Made by a program: the position numbers and the translations under genes. Positions 29,468-37,498 of a stretch of 64,000 nt of DNA are shown piece by piece. The stretch covers positions 1,054,501 through 1,118,500 of the forward strand of contig NZ_SRXV01000001.1 of the NCBI RefSeq assembly GCF_004793635.1, written 5' to 3'. The notes under the pieces were generated by a model that saw only the letters and a program-made list of their open reading frames with translations, was not told the DNA's origin and ran no database searches. Source of the DNA: Marinicauda pacifica. GTDB taxonomy: Bacteria; Pseudomonadota; Alphaproteobacteria; Caulobacterales; Maricaulaceae. Numbering within the stretch: position 1 is the first letter of the stretch; each line of letters starts with the position of its first letter.

Positions 29468-30478
29468 TCAGTCCTGACGGTCGAACGCGTCGCGCAGTTC
29501 CGCGCTGGCCTGGGTGATCGCGGCCTGCGCCGCCGGCGTTCCGGCCAGGGCGTTCAGCATCACGAAGTCGTGGATCGTGCCGATATAGCGCGTCGAAGTG
29601 ACAGCGACGCCGGCCTGGATGAGCTTGCGGGCATAGGCCTCACCTTCGTCACGCAGCAGATCGTTCTCGGCCACGATGACCGTTGCGGACGGCAGGCCGG
29701 CCAGATCCTCGACCGGGGCTTTCAACGGGAAGGCCAGAACCTCGCCGCGGCGGTCAGCCGGGTAGTTGGCGTCGAGAAAATAATGCATCGCCGCCTCGGT
29801 CAGGAAGGGACCGTCACCAAAGAGCGTGTAGGACCCGTTGGCCGAGATATCGTCGGTCACGGGATAGAACAGCACCTGGTGAATGATTTCGGGTCCGCCG
29901 CGCGCCTGGCTCATCATCGTGATCGCTGCGGCCATGTTGCCCCCGGCGCTGTCACCGGCAACGGCAATCCGGCCGGCATCGAGATTGAGCGCCGCGCCAT
30001 GAGCCGCGACGTATTCGAGCGCAGCATAGCCTTGCTCGTTATTGTCCGGATAGATCAGCTCGGGCGCGTTGTCGTACTCGACGAAGACGACGGCCGCATT
30101 GGCCTGGGCGGACAGCTCGCGGATCAGATGATCGTGCGTGTTGCGGTCGCCCATCACCCACCCGCCCCCGTGAAAATACATCAGGACGGGAAGCACGCCT
30201 TCGGCGCCTTCCGGCCGGACGATGCGCACGCGCACCTCACCGGTCGGCCCCACCGGCCAGGTCAGGTCTTCGACCGTCGTCGGGGCGCTGGCGATGGCCG
30301 GCGACTGGACCGAAGCCAGGACCGCACGGGCGTCCGCGTAGGACAGGGTGTGGATCGGTGTGCCCGCGCTGGCGGCATCGACGAAGGCTTGCGTTTGCGG
30401 CTCGAGAACCGGCTGGGCGAAGGCGCTGGCGGACAAGAGGCTGGCCGCGGCGGCAGGCAGCAAGGTTTTCAACATCAC
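29468..30478 (-). CDS. secreted hormone-sensitive-lipase-family esterase
   Basis: This is a 336-residue alpha/beta hydrolase of the HSL (bacterial family IV) group with a signal peptide ending in SASAFAQ. It has the oxyanion motif HGGGW, the nucleophile motif GDSAGGN, the aspartate in ENDLLRDEG and the histidine in GTIHDFVML. It should hydrolyse short acyl esters in the periplasm or outside. It is divergent from an OhrR-like regulator and shares a 123-141-bp intergenic region with it, so peroxide- or lipid-responsive control is likely (inference). Confidence 0.87.
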   Translation of the reverse strand: MMLKTLLPAAAASLLSASAFAQPVLEPQTQAFVDAASAGTPIHTLSYADARAVLASVQSPAIASAPTTVEDLTWPVGPTGEVRVRIVRPEGAEGVLPVLMYFHGGGWVMGDRNTHDHLIRELSAQANAAVVFVEYDNAPELIYPDNNEQGYAALEYVAAHGAALNLDAGRIAVAGDSAGGNMAAAITMMSQARGGPEIIHQVLFYPVTDDISANGSYTLFGDGPFLTEAAMHYFLDANYPADRRGEVLAFPLKAPVEDLAGLPSATVIVAENDLLRDEGEAYARKLIQAGVAVTSTRYIGTIHDFVMLNALAGTPAAQAAITQASAELRDAFDRQD

Positions 30479-30493
30479 GATTTCTCCATTTGT

Positions 30494-30505
30494 TTATTGC
30501 AATAA
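30494..30505. promoter_or_regulatory. palindrome in the esterase/OhrR-like intergenic region
   Basis: TTATTGCAATAA is a perfect 12-bp palindrome 16 bp before the esterase start codon. MarR/OhrR regulators bind AT-rich dyads of this size, so it is a candidate operator. Confidence 0.4.
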
Positions 30506-30619
30506 CTGTTATCGCGATGTTGTTTTGCGCCGTGCGGTTATCCCTTGTCAAGACAATCTTTATCGCGGTAGTATTTTTCTTGTAACGCATTGAAATAATA
30601 TATGTGGAAGGCACCGATC

Positions 30620-31072
30620 ATGGAGAAGCACGCAGGTTTGGGCGGGCCGCTGGCTCTGGAAGAACACGTTTGCTATGCGATCTACGCGGCAAATCTGGCC
30701 ATCCAGCGCACCTACAAGCCGCTGCTGGACAGCCTAGGGATCACCTACCCGCAATACCTGACCCTCAGCCTGCTCTGGGAGCGCGACGAGCGCAGCGTCA
30801 GCGAGCTGGCCCATCGTCTCGACCTGGAAGCCAGCACGCTTACCCCGATGGTCAAGCGGCTGGAAACGGCCGGGCTGGTGACACGGGACCGCAACCCGCG
30901 CGACGAGCGCCAGGTTCTGGTGCGCCTGACCGAAACGGGCGAAGCGCTGAAGGAGAAGGCAACCTGCATCCCGGCCTCCCTGCTTTCAAACTCCCGCTTG
31001 CCGATGGGCGACCTGATGGAGTTGAATCAGCTGGTTCGGGAGCTGCGCAACCGCCTGGTCGAAAAAGAGTGA
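30620..31072 (+). CDS. OhrR-like MarR-family redox regulator
   Basis: This 150-residue MarR protein matches OhrR in EEHVCYAIYAANLAIQRTY, with the peroxide-sensing cysteine at residue 18, and in LGITYPQYLTLSLLWE. The wing is RDRNPRDERQVLVRL. A second cysteine (Cys116) sits in the C-terminal helices, as expected for the two-cysteine class. No ohr peroxidase gene is next to it; the divergent neighbour is a secreted esterase. The ATG at 30620 has GGAAGG about 9 nt upstream. Confidence 0.85.
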   Translation: MEKHAGLGGPLALEEHVCYAIYAANLAIQRTYKPLLDSLGITYPQYLTLSLLWERDERSVSELAHRLDLEASTLTPMVKRLETAGLVTRDRNPRDERQVLVRLTETGEALKEKATCIPASLLSNSRLPMGDLMELNQLVRELRNRLVEKE

Positions 31073-31133
31073 GGCCGCCTGCCGCGCTTTTACGGCACGC
31101 GCTCCGTGCCGGCATTCAATCGGGGAGACGATC

Positions 31134-31895
31134 ATGACCGTCCATTATGAAATCCGCGATCGCGTGGCGGTCATCACGCTGGATCGGCCCGAGGCGCGCA
31201 ATGCGGTCGACGGCCCGACCGCCCGCGCCCTCGTCGACGCCTTCGAGCGCTTCGAGTCCGACGACGGCGCGGGTATTGCCATCCTGACCGGCGCCGGCGG
31301 CACGTTCTGCGCAGGCGCGGACCTGAAAGCCATCGGCACAGATAACATGAACCGGGTCGAGGAGACCGGCGACGGCCCGATGGGCCCGACCCGGATGCGC
31401 CTGTCCAAGCCGGTGATCGCCGCGATCGAGGGCCATGCCGTCGCCGGCGGACTGGAGCTCGCCCTCTGGTGCGACCTGCGCGTCGCGGCAAGGTCCGCCG
31501 TCTTCGGCGTCTTCTGCCGGCGCTTCGGCGTGCCGCTCATTGATGGCGGCACGATCCGCCTGCCCCGCCTGATCGGCCAGTCGCGCGCCATGGACATGAT
31601 CCTGACCGGCCGCGCCGTCGAGGCCGAAGAAGCGCTTCAGATCGGCCTCGCCAACCGGGTGTGCGAGACCGGAGAGGCACTGAGCTGCGCCCTCGACCTC
31701 GCCGGCCGGATCGCCGGTTTTCCCGCCCGCTGCATGCGCAATGACCGCATGAGCGTGCTCGAACAATGGCCGCTGGACGAAGCCGGCGCACTCGTCAACG
31801 AAACCCGGCGCGGCCTCGACACGCTCGCCAGCGGAGAGACCCTTGAAGGAGCAAAGCGCTTCACCGGCGGCGAAGGCCGCGGCGGCCGGTTCTAG
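31134..31895 (+). CDS. crotonase/enoyl-CoA hydratase family protein lacking the canonical first glutamate
   Basis: This 253-residue crotonase-fold protein has the oxyanion segments CAGADLKAIG and GHAVAGGLELAL. The place where enoyl-CoA hydratase has its first catalytic glutamate reads FGVFCRRFGVPLIDGG, and the second glutamate position is Asp in RAMDMILTGR. A subfamily with this CRRFGVPL pattern is common, but its reaction is not clear to me. It follows the OhrR-like gene in the same direction by 61 bp with a GGGGAG ribosome site. Confidence 0.83.
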   Translation: MTVHYEIRDRVAVITLDRPEARNAVDGPTARALVDAFERFESDDGAGIAILTGAGGTFCAGADLKAIGTDNMNRVEETGDGPMGPTRMRLSKPVIAAIEGHAVAGGLELALWCDLRVAARSAVFGVFCRRFGVPLIDGGTIRLPRLIGQSRAMDMILTGRAVEAEEALQIGLANRVCETGEALSCALDLAGRIAGFPARCMRNDRMSVLEQWPLDEAGALVNETRRGLDTLASGETLEGAKRFTGGEGRGGRF

Positions 31896-31907
31896 CGCCC
31901 ATCACCT

Positions 31908-32385
31908 CCTGAAACCCCGGCCGAGCGAAGCGAGACCCGGGGCCTGATGACGGTATTATGAGCTCTCTCTCCCAGCGAAGGCTGGGACCCAGGAGAGGCC
32001 GCACTGCCGTCATCGGAGGACGGCACTCCACGATCTCTGGGTCCCGGATCAAGTCCGGGATGACGAAGTTTTTAATGCTTTGAAATAATTCCGGATTTCG
32101 TCATTCCGGCCGAGCAAAGCGAGAGCCGGAACCCAGAGAGGACAGGGCGACGTCATCGGATGACGGCACTTTATGTTCCCTGGATCCCAGCCTTCGCTGG
32201 GAAAGAGCATTTGTATTGTTTTGAATATCTGGCTCCCTTCACCCCACCCACACCCTCATGCTGAGGCGCGAGCATGGCGAGCCTCGAAGCATCGGATGGC
32301 GGGTGCGTAGCTCTCGACCGAGGCCCCGGCCTTTGCCGGGGAGCGGCCCCTTTTTTTCTGAAAACCCCGGCCAAGCCGCAGGCGC
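31908..32385. repeat. mosaic of intergenic palindromic repeats
   Basis: This gene-free stretch of about 560 bp is made of short repeat modules. CCCAGC-GAAG-GCTGGG (31971-31986) recurs as its exact reverse complement at 32186-32201. A 19-mer at 32009-32027 recurs at 32152-32170 with one mismatch. CTCTGGGT(C/T)CCGG...CCGG(G/A)ATGACGAA occurs at 32035-32067 and, inverted, at 32098-32138. A part near 32250-32310 resembles known alphaproteobacterial REP-like sequences. A 21-nt segment (32365-32385) is shared, inverted, with 37243-37263. No gene is visible in it. Confidence 0.75.
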
Positions 32386-32402
32386 ACCGCGCTTTGAGAC
32401 AC

Positions 32403-32432
32403 AAAAAAGCCGGCGCTCGTTCAAGCGCCGGC
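32403..32432 (-). terminator. terminator of the M14 peptidase gene
   Basis: On the minus strand GCCGGCGCT and AGCGCCGGC (32432-32409) form a 9-bp stem with a 6-nt loop followed by six T residues, 24 bp past the stop codon. Confidence 0.85.
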
Positions 32433-32456
32433 TTCTTGCTGGAGGTGAGCCCTCGC

Positions 32457-35066
32457 CTACTCCTCGTAATCGCCGAACGGGCGGTCGAGCAGGCCGGACA
32501 GGAAGATCGCGTTGGTCAGAACCCGCTCACTGCCTGCATACGTGCCGCGGAAGACCGGGTTGTCGGCGATCAGGACGACCGAGCCCTGCCCGTGACGGCG
32601 CGCGACCACGGCCGGCGTGCCCGCGATTTCGCCGATCCGGCGGTCGGAGGCATAGCCGGACAGGAGCGGCGCGTCGGTGTACTCGGAGACCACGGCATAG
32701 GGATCGCCCTCCGGACGCGTGAGGGTGGCGGTCATGTTGCGGTTCACCGCGAGCTGGCGGTCCGACAGGCCGTAGCCGATCGGGTTGGTGATATCGATAT
32801 CGGTCTCGAACAGCGCCCCGCCGATGATGTGCTCGGCATCGCGCACGCCCATATCGGCAAAGTCGAGGCGTTCGGGCCGCGTCTCGTCGGGTACCGCCTC
32901 GCCGCTCTCGCCGGCCTCGGCGTCGCCGTCCTCGCCGGCCTCGAGCCCCAGAATGGCGCTCTGGGCCCACAGCGCGCCCTGGCGCGTCGCGATCAGCGTG
33001 CCGCCCTGTTCGGTGATCCACTGATTGACCCGCCCGGTGGCACTTTCGCTCAGCGCCGCATTACCGCCGACCAGCACCATGTGGGTGTAGCGCGACCAGT
33101 CCAGCCCGCCCAGATCGTCCTTCTGACGCAGCGTCACCGGCACGCGCATGCGGTAATCGAGCGTCCACCAGACCTCGCCGGCATCGTAGCTGGCCAGACC
33201 GTCATCGAAGAGCACGAGCACTTCGGGCCGCTCGACGGTGCGGAACACGTCCGCCGCGCCGAAATCGGCGCCCGAGGTCGGGGTGAAACCTGATGTCACC
33301 GCGTGAACGCGGATGCCGGTATCGTCGGTGATCGAGCGCACCAGCTCGTGGATGTCCGCACCGCCCATGTCCTGACGCGCCAGCGGCACGAAGACCGAAC
33401 CGCGTGCAAACTCCAGTGTCCCGTCCGTGGTTTGGGCTTCAAAGGGCTCAGTCGCGACGCGCGCGAACAGGCCGGCATCGAGCACGGAGTAGAGCGCGCG
33501 CGGGGCCAGGCTGTCAGTCCAGGAGAAGACATAGCCATAGCTGGCGCGCGGCGGCACCGCCGGAGCCATCGCCCCGGTCGCGGCATCGCCCACCAGGTTG
33601 GCGCTGAACTGGCCGCCCAGCGGGGCATAATCCAGATCGTAGGCCAGCGGGAGCGTCCAGCCGGACACGTCGTAGAAGATATTCTCCTCAAACTCGGTCA
33701 GACGGTCGAACAGGCCCCGGATCATCCGGTACTGGGCCTGATTAAGGTCGACCACGAAGGAGTCCGCGGCAGCATAGGTCCGCCCGTCCACCTCGACATC
33801 GCGCGCCAGCGTATTGACCGCAATATCGTGCTGACGCAGCAGCTCGATGAAGCGCGCGGCGCGGCTCGCATCGCCGGGCGCGGAGAAGACATAGGCGCGC
33901 GCGCTGTCCTGGCGGGCCAGCTGGGCCACGTCCTCGAAGAAGCCGCGCTGGAAGTCGGTGATCGCCTCGCGCTGGGCAAGCGAGCCCTGCACGGTGGTCA
34001 GCGAGGTGCGGAAATGGGTGCGCACATTGTCGGCATGGCTCACCAGCCCGCGCTCGGACTCGATCTCCCCGCCCCTTGCCGCGCCGATCTCGAACAGGAT
34101 GCCGAGCGAGCCGTTGACCTGGGGATAGGTCGAGCCCTTGCCGATGTAGAAATTGTCGAAGCCCTGCTCGGAGGTGTAGAGCCGCGCCTCGCTGTCCAGC
34201 CACTCGACATGGTGCTGGGCGATGCCCAGCGTCAGCTCGCGCGCCGTGTCGGGGATGAGCGGGTTCATCCGCGCCGGCTCGCCCGGGTGGAAGTAGAACG
34301 GGCTGTCGGTCCCCATCTCGTGGAAATCGGCCGAGACCATCGGCTTCCACTCATGCCATTTACGGATCCAGGCCTGGGGTTCGGGCTGGGTCAGCAGCAG
34401 CCACTGGCGGTTGAGATCGAACCAGTAGTGATTGGTGCGCGCCTTGGTCCACAGATCGTGCTGGGCATGGTCGGGATCGGAGACATTGGTATAGCCCCAG
34501 AACGTGTTGACGTGATCGATCCGGCGCGTGTGCCCGTCCGGATTGAAGATCGCCGTGACCAGGAGGACCGCCTCGTCCAGCGTCTCGGCCACCGCCTCGT
34601 CGTCCGCGGCGGCATAGTGATAGAGCAGCGGGATGGCGGCATCCATGCCGGCGCTTTCCGCCCCGTGCACGCCATAATTCAGCCAGATCGGCATCGGCGC
34701 GGCATCGGCCTCGGCTTCGCCCAGGCGGCGCTCGAGATGCGTCTCGCGGATCTCGTCCAGATTGGCGTGGTTGTCCGGGCTGGTGATGGTGAAGAACAGG
34801 ATGGGCCGGTGCTCGTGGGAATAGCCGATCGTCTCGACATCGATCCGGTCGGACAGCTCGGCGAGCTGGCGCAGATAGTCGACCATCTGGCTGTGGCGCA
34901 CGGGCCGCTCGCCGATCTCGAAGCCGAACACCTCTTCCGGCGTCGGGATCGCGCTGTCATAGGTGACGCCCTCGACCTGGAAGAAGCCGATGGGTTCCGC
35001 GCTGGCCGGCGCCGTTACGCCCGCCAGCAGGCAAAGTCCAAGACCTGCACGCACCAGTTGTTTCAT
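32457..35066 (-). CDS. secreted M14-family zinc carboxypeptidase
   Basis: This 869-residue protein has a signal peptide (MKQLVRAGLGLCLLAGVTAPASA) and an N-terminal M14 peptidase domain of about 300 residues with HGAE (zinc-binding HxxE), a following NPDGHTRR and RTNHYWFDLNRQW segment and the FEIGAARG region. The remaining 500 residues contain a DJ-1/glutamine-amidotransferase-like part (VLVGGNAALSESATGRVNQW) near 660-800. An acidic insertion (EDGDAEAGESGE) lies near 740. The ATG at 35066 starts the signal peptide and has GGGGAAAA upstream; the upstream extension to 35159 is rejected. Confidence 0.88.
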   Translation of the reverse strand: MKQLVRAGLGLCLLAGVTAPASAEPIGFFQVEGVTYDSAIPTPEEVFGFEIGERPVRHSQMVDYLRQLAELSDRIDVETIGYSHEHRPILFFTITSPDNHANLDEIRETHLERRLGEAEADAAPMPIWLNYGVHGAESAGMDAAIPLLYHYAAADDEAVAETLDEAVLLVTAIFNPDGHTRRIDHVNTFWGYTNVSDPDHAQHDLWTKARTNHYWFDLNRQWLLLTQPEPQAWIRKWHEWKPMVSADFHEMGTDSPFYFHPGEPARMNPLIPDTARELTLGIAQHHVEWLDSEARLYTSEQGFDNFYIGKGSTYPQVNGSLGILFEIGAARGGEIESERGLVSHADNVRTHFRTSLTTVQGSLAQREAITDFQRGFFEDVAQLARQDSARAYVFSAPGDASRAARFIELLRQHDIAVNTLARDVEVDGRTYAAADSFVVDLNQAQYRMIRGLFDRLTEFEENIFYDVSGWTLPLAYDLDYAPLGGQFSANLVGDAATGAMAPAVPPRASYGYVFSWTDSLAPRALYSVLDAGLFARVATEPFEAQTTDGTLEFARGSVFVPLARQDMGGADIHELVRSITDDTGIRVHAVTSGFTPTSGADFGAADVFRTVERPEVLVLFDDGLASYDAGEVWWTLDYRMRVPVTLRQKDDLGGLDWSRYTHMVLVGGNAALSESATGRVNQWITEQGGTLIATRQGALWAQSAILGLEAGEDGDAEAGESGEAVPDETRPERLDFADMGVRDAEHIIGGALFETDIDITNPIGYGLSDRQLAVNRNMTATLTRPEGDPYAVVSEYTDAPLLSGYASDRRIGEIAGTPAVVARRHGQGSVVLIADNPVFRGTYAGSERVLTNAIFLSGLLDRPFGDYEE

Positions 35067-35217
35067 TGATTTTCCCCGCGTTTTTCGCAATTTCTTTGGG
35101 CGGGAGGGTACAACGCTCACCCCCCGCGTCCAGCCCCGGTGATCACCGGTGCTAGCCATCGCGCCCGACCGCCTGTATGAGGGCGCGCAAACACTCCCCC
35201 GTCAAGGAAAGCCCGCC

Positions 35218-37041
35218 ATGACCAGCCCGGTCGAAAATCTGCGTAATATCGCCATCGTCGCGCACGTCGACCACGGCAAGACCACCCTCGTCGACAAGCT
35301 GCTGCGCCAGTCCGGCACGCTCGGAGACCGCGGCGAAGACGTCGAACGCGTCATGGATTCCAACGACTTGGAGCGCGAGCGCGGCATCACCATCCTGGCC
35401 AAGAACACGGCTGTGAAGTGGCAGGACTACCGCATCAACATCGTCGACACGCCCGGCCACGCCGACTTTGGCGGCGAAGTCGAGCGCGTGCTGTCCATGG
35501 TCGATTCGGTGCTGCTGCTGGTCGACGCGGTCGACGGGCCGATGCCCCAGACCACTTTCGTGACGAAAAAAGCGCTGGCGCTCGGCCTGAAGCCGATCGT
35601 GGTCATCAACAAGATCGACCGCCCCGGCGCGCGTCCCGACTGGGTCGTGGACCAGACCTTCGACCTGTTCGACCGCCTCGGCGCCACCGACGAGCAGATG
35701 GATTTCCCGATCGTCTTCGCCTCGGCGCTTCAGGGCTGGGCGACGCTCGACCCGGAAACCCCGACCGAGAACATGGATCCGCTCTTCCAGACCATCGTCG
35801 ACCGGGTCTCCGCGCCCGACGTGGATCCGGACGCTCCGCTCCAGCTTCAGGTCAGCGCGCTTGATTATTCCAGCTATACCGGCGTGATCGGCCTCGGACG
35901 CATCCGCCGCGGCACCCTGTCGAAGAACCAGCTGGTCGGCGTCGTCGGCGCCGACGGCAAGAGCCGCAAGGGCAAGGTACTCCAGGTGCTCGGCTTCCAC
36001 GGCCTTCAGCGCGTGGAGACCGATCAGGCGAGCGCCGGCGACATCGTCATGTTCACCGGCGTCGATCCGCTCAACATCTCCGACACGGTCTGCCATCCCG
36101 ACCATCTCGAAGGTCTGCCGCCGCTGGTCGTGGACGAGCCGACCATCTCGATGACCTTCCAGGTCAACGATTCTCCGTTTGCCGGGCGTGAAGGCAAGTA
36201 CGTCACCTCGCGCCAGATCAAGGAGCGTCTTGACCGCGAGCTGATCTCCAACGTCGCCCTGCGCGTCGAGCAGCTGGACAATGCGGACAAGTTCCGCGTC
36301 GCCGGCCGCGGCGAACTCCACCTCTCCATCCTGATCGAGACAATGCGCCGCGAGGGCTTCGAGCTGGCGGTCGGCCGCCCCGAGGTCATCCTGAAGGAGA
36401 TCGACGGCAAGATTCACGAGCCCTTCGAGACGCTGACCATCGATGTCGAGGAAGACCACCAGGGCTCGGTGATGGAGCGCATCGGTTCGCGCCGCGCCGA
36501 GATGAAGAACATGGTGCCGGACGGCAAGGGACGCGTGCGCCTGGAATACATCATCCCGACGCGCGGCCTGATCGGCTTCCGCTCCGAATTCCTGACCCTG
36601 ACCCAGGGCTCCGGCCTGATGTTCCACGGCTTCGACCATTACGGCCCGCGCGGCGAAGGCGATGTCGGCCAGCGTCAGAAGGGCGCCATCGTGTCGATGG
36701 CCAGCGGCAAGGCGCTCGCCTTCGCCCTCTGGAACATCCAGGAGCGCGGCAAGCTCTTCATCGGCCACGGCACCGAGGTCTATGAAGGCATGGTGATCGG
36801 CATCAATGCGCGCGACGACGACATGCTGGTCAACCCGCTCAAGGGCAAGAAGCTGACCAATATGCGGGCCTCGGGCACCGACGAAGCCGTCGTGCTCGTC
36901 CCGCCGATCCGCGTCACGCTGGAGTTCGCGCTTCAGTTCATCAACGATGACGAACTGGTCGAGATCACGCCGGAATCCATCCGCATCCGCAAGAAGCTCC
37001 TGCTGGAGCACGAGCGCAAGAAAGCCAGCCGCGCGGCGTAG
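35218..37041 (+). CDS. typA: ribosome-associated GTPase TypA/BipA
   Basis: This 607-residue translational GTPase is related to EF-G and LepA and acts on the ribosome, notably in 50S assembly and stress or cold growth. The G1 motif [15 protein letters not shown] is near residue 15, the [16 protein letters not shown] switch II and [11 protein letters not shown] follow, and the C-terminal domain ends in a basic tail. The ATG at 35218 has AAGGAAA about 9 nt upstream. It has normal length and is divergent from the M14 peptidase. Confidence 0.97.
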   Translation: MTSPVENLRNIAIVAHVDHGKTTLVDKLLRQSGTLGDRGEDVERVMDSNDLERERGITILAKNTAVKWQDYRINIVDTPGHADFGGEVERVLSMVDSVLLLVDAVDGPMPQTTFVTKKALALGLKPIVVINKIDRPGARPDWVVDQTFDLFDRLGATDEQMDFPIVFASALQGWATLDPETPTENMDPLFQTIVDRVSAPDVDPDAPLQLQVSALDYSSYTGVIGLGRIRRGTLSKNQLVGVVGADGKSRKGKVLQVLGFHGLQRVETDQASAGDIVMFTGVDPLNISDTVCHPDHLEGLPPLVVDEPTISMTFQVNDSPFAGREGKYVTSRQIKERLDRELISNVALRVEQLDNADKFRVAGRGELHLSILIETMRREGFELAVGRPEVILKEIDGKIHEPFETLTIDVEEDHQGSVMERIGSRRAEMKNMVPDGKGRVRLEYIIPTRGLIGFRSEFLTLTQGSGLMFHGFDHYGPRGEGDVGQRQKGAIVSMASGKALAFALWNIQERGKLFIGHGTEVYEGMVIGINARDDDMLVNPLKGKKLTNMRASGTDEAVVLVPPIRVTLEFALQFINDDELVEITPESIRIRKKLLLEHERKKASRAA

Positions 37042-37066
37042 TCCCGTTCACGGCGCAACCTGACTG

Positions 37067-37100
37067 CTTCGTCATTCCGGGCGAGCCCGGGATGACGAAG
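37067..37100. repeat. tight palindrome downstream of typA
   Basis: CTTCGTCATTCCGGGC (37067-37082) and GCCCGGGATGACGAAG (37085-37100) form a 16-bp stem with one mismatch and a 2-nt loop. The same CCGGRATGACGAA module is present in the repeat island at 32 kb. It may end typA transcripts. Confidence 0.75.
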
Positions 37101-37498
37101 GCGGGGCGGCTTGGGATAGCGCAGCGCCCTTCGCGATGCCGGGCGGGGCCGATCCTCTCCGGTCTCCTCCCACCCGTGAAATCCCGGGCCGCGCAGCGGA
37201 CCCGGGACCTGACTGATCACGTGGCCCCGAGGCCCCGGCTCGGCGCCTGCGGCTTGGCCGGGGTTTCAGGTAAGAAAGCGAGCGTTTCGCCGTCTCTCAG
37301 ATCCCAGGTCAAACCGGGAATGACGAAGGCGGGGTGGCTTAGGATAGCGCGGCGCCCTTCGCGCTGCCGGGCGGGGCCGATCCTCTCCCGTCTCCTCCCA
37401 CCCTTGAAATCCCGGGCCGCGCAGCGGACCCGGGACCTGACTGATCACGTGGCCGCGAGGCCCCGGCTCGGCGCCTGCGGCTTGGCCGGGGTTTCAGG
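37092..37498. repeat. direct repeat of about 180 bp, two copies
   Basis: Copy 1 spans 37092-37270 and copy 2 spans 37320-37498, a period of 228 bp, with about seven mismatches. Each copy contains GC-rich palindromes (CCCGGGCCGCGCAGCGGACCCGGG type) and ends in GGCCGGGGTTTCAGG, which also occurs inverted at 31908-31922. Open frames across it only reflect the repeats. The second copy ends one base before the stop codon of the ArnT-like gene. No gene is visible in 37042-37498. Confidence 0.85.

Noticed and set aside
32324..32355. Plus-strand terminator CCCCGGC-CTTT-GCCGGGG followed by seven T residues
   Set aside because: The T tract begins 9 nt after the stem and no plus-strand gene ends close before it; it is more likely part of the repeat island.
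35152..37011. A 619-codon open frame antisense to typA
   Set aside because: typA is unmistakable and the antisense translation shows no known motif or signal; it is a codon-bias effect.
37092..37498. CRISPR-like array
   Set aside because: Only two copies of about 180 bp and no short repeat-spacer pattern; no cas genes in the window.
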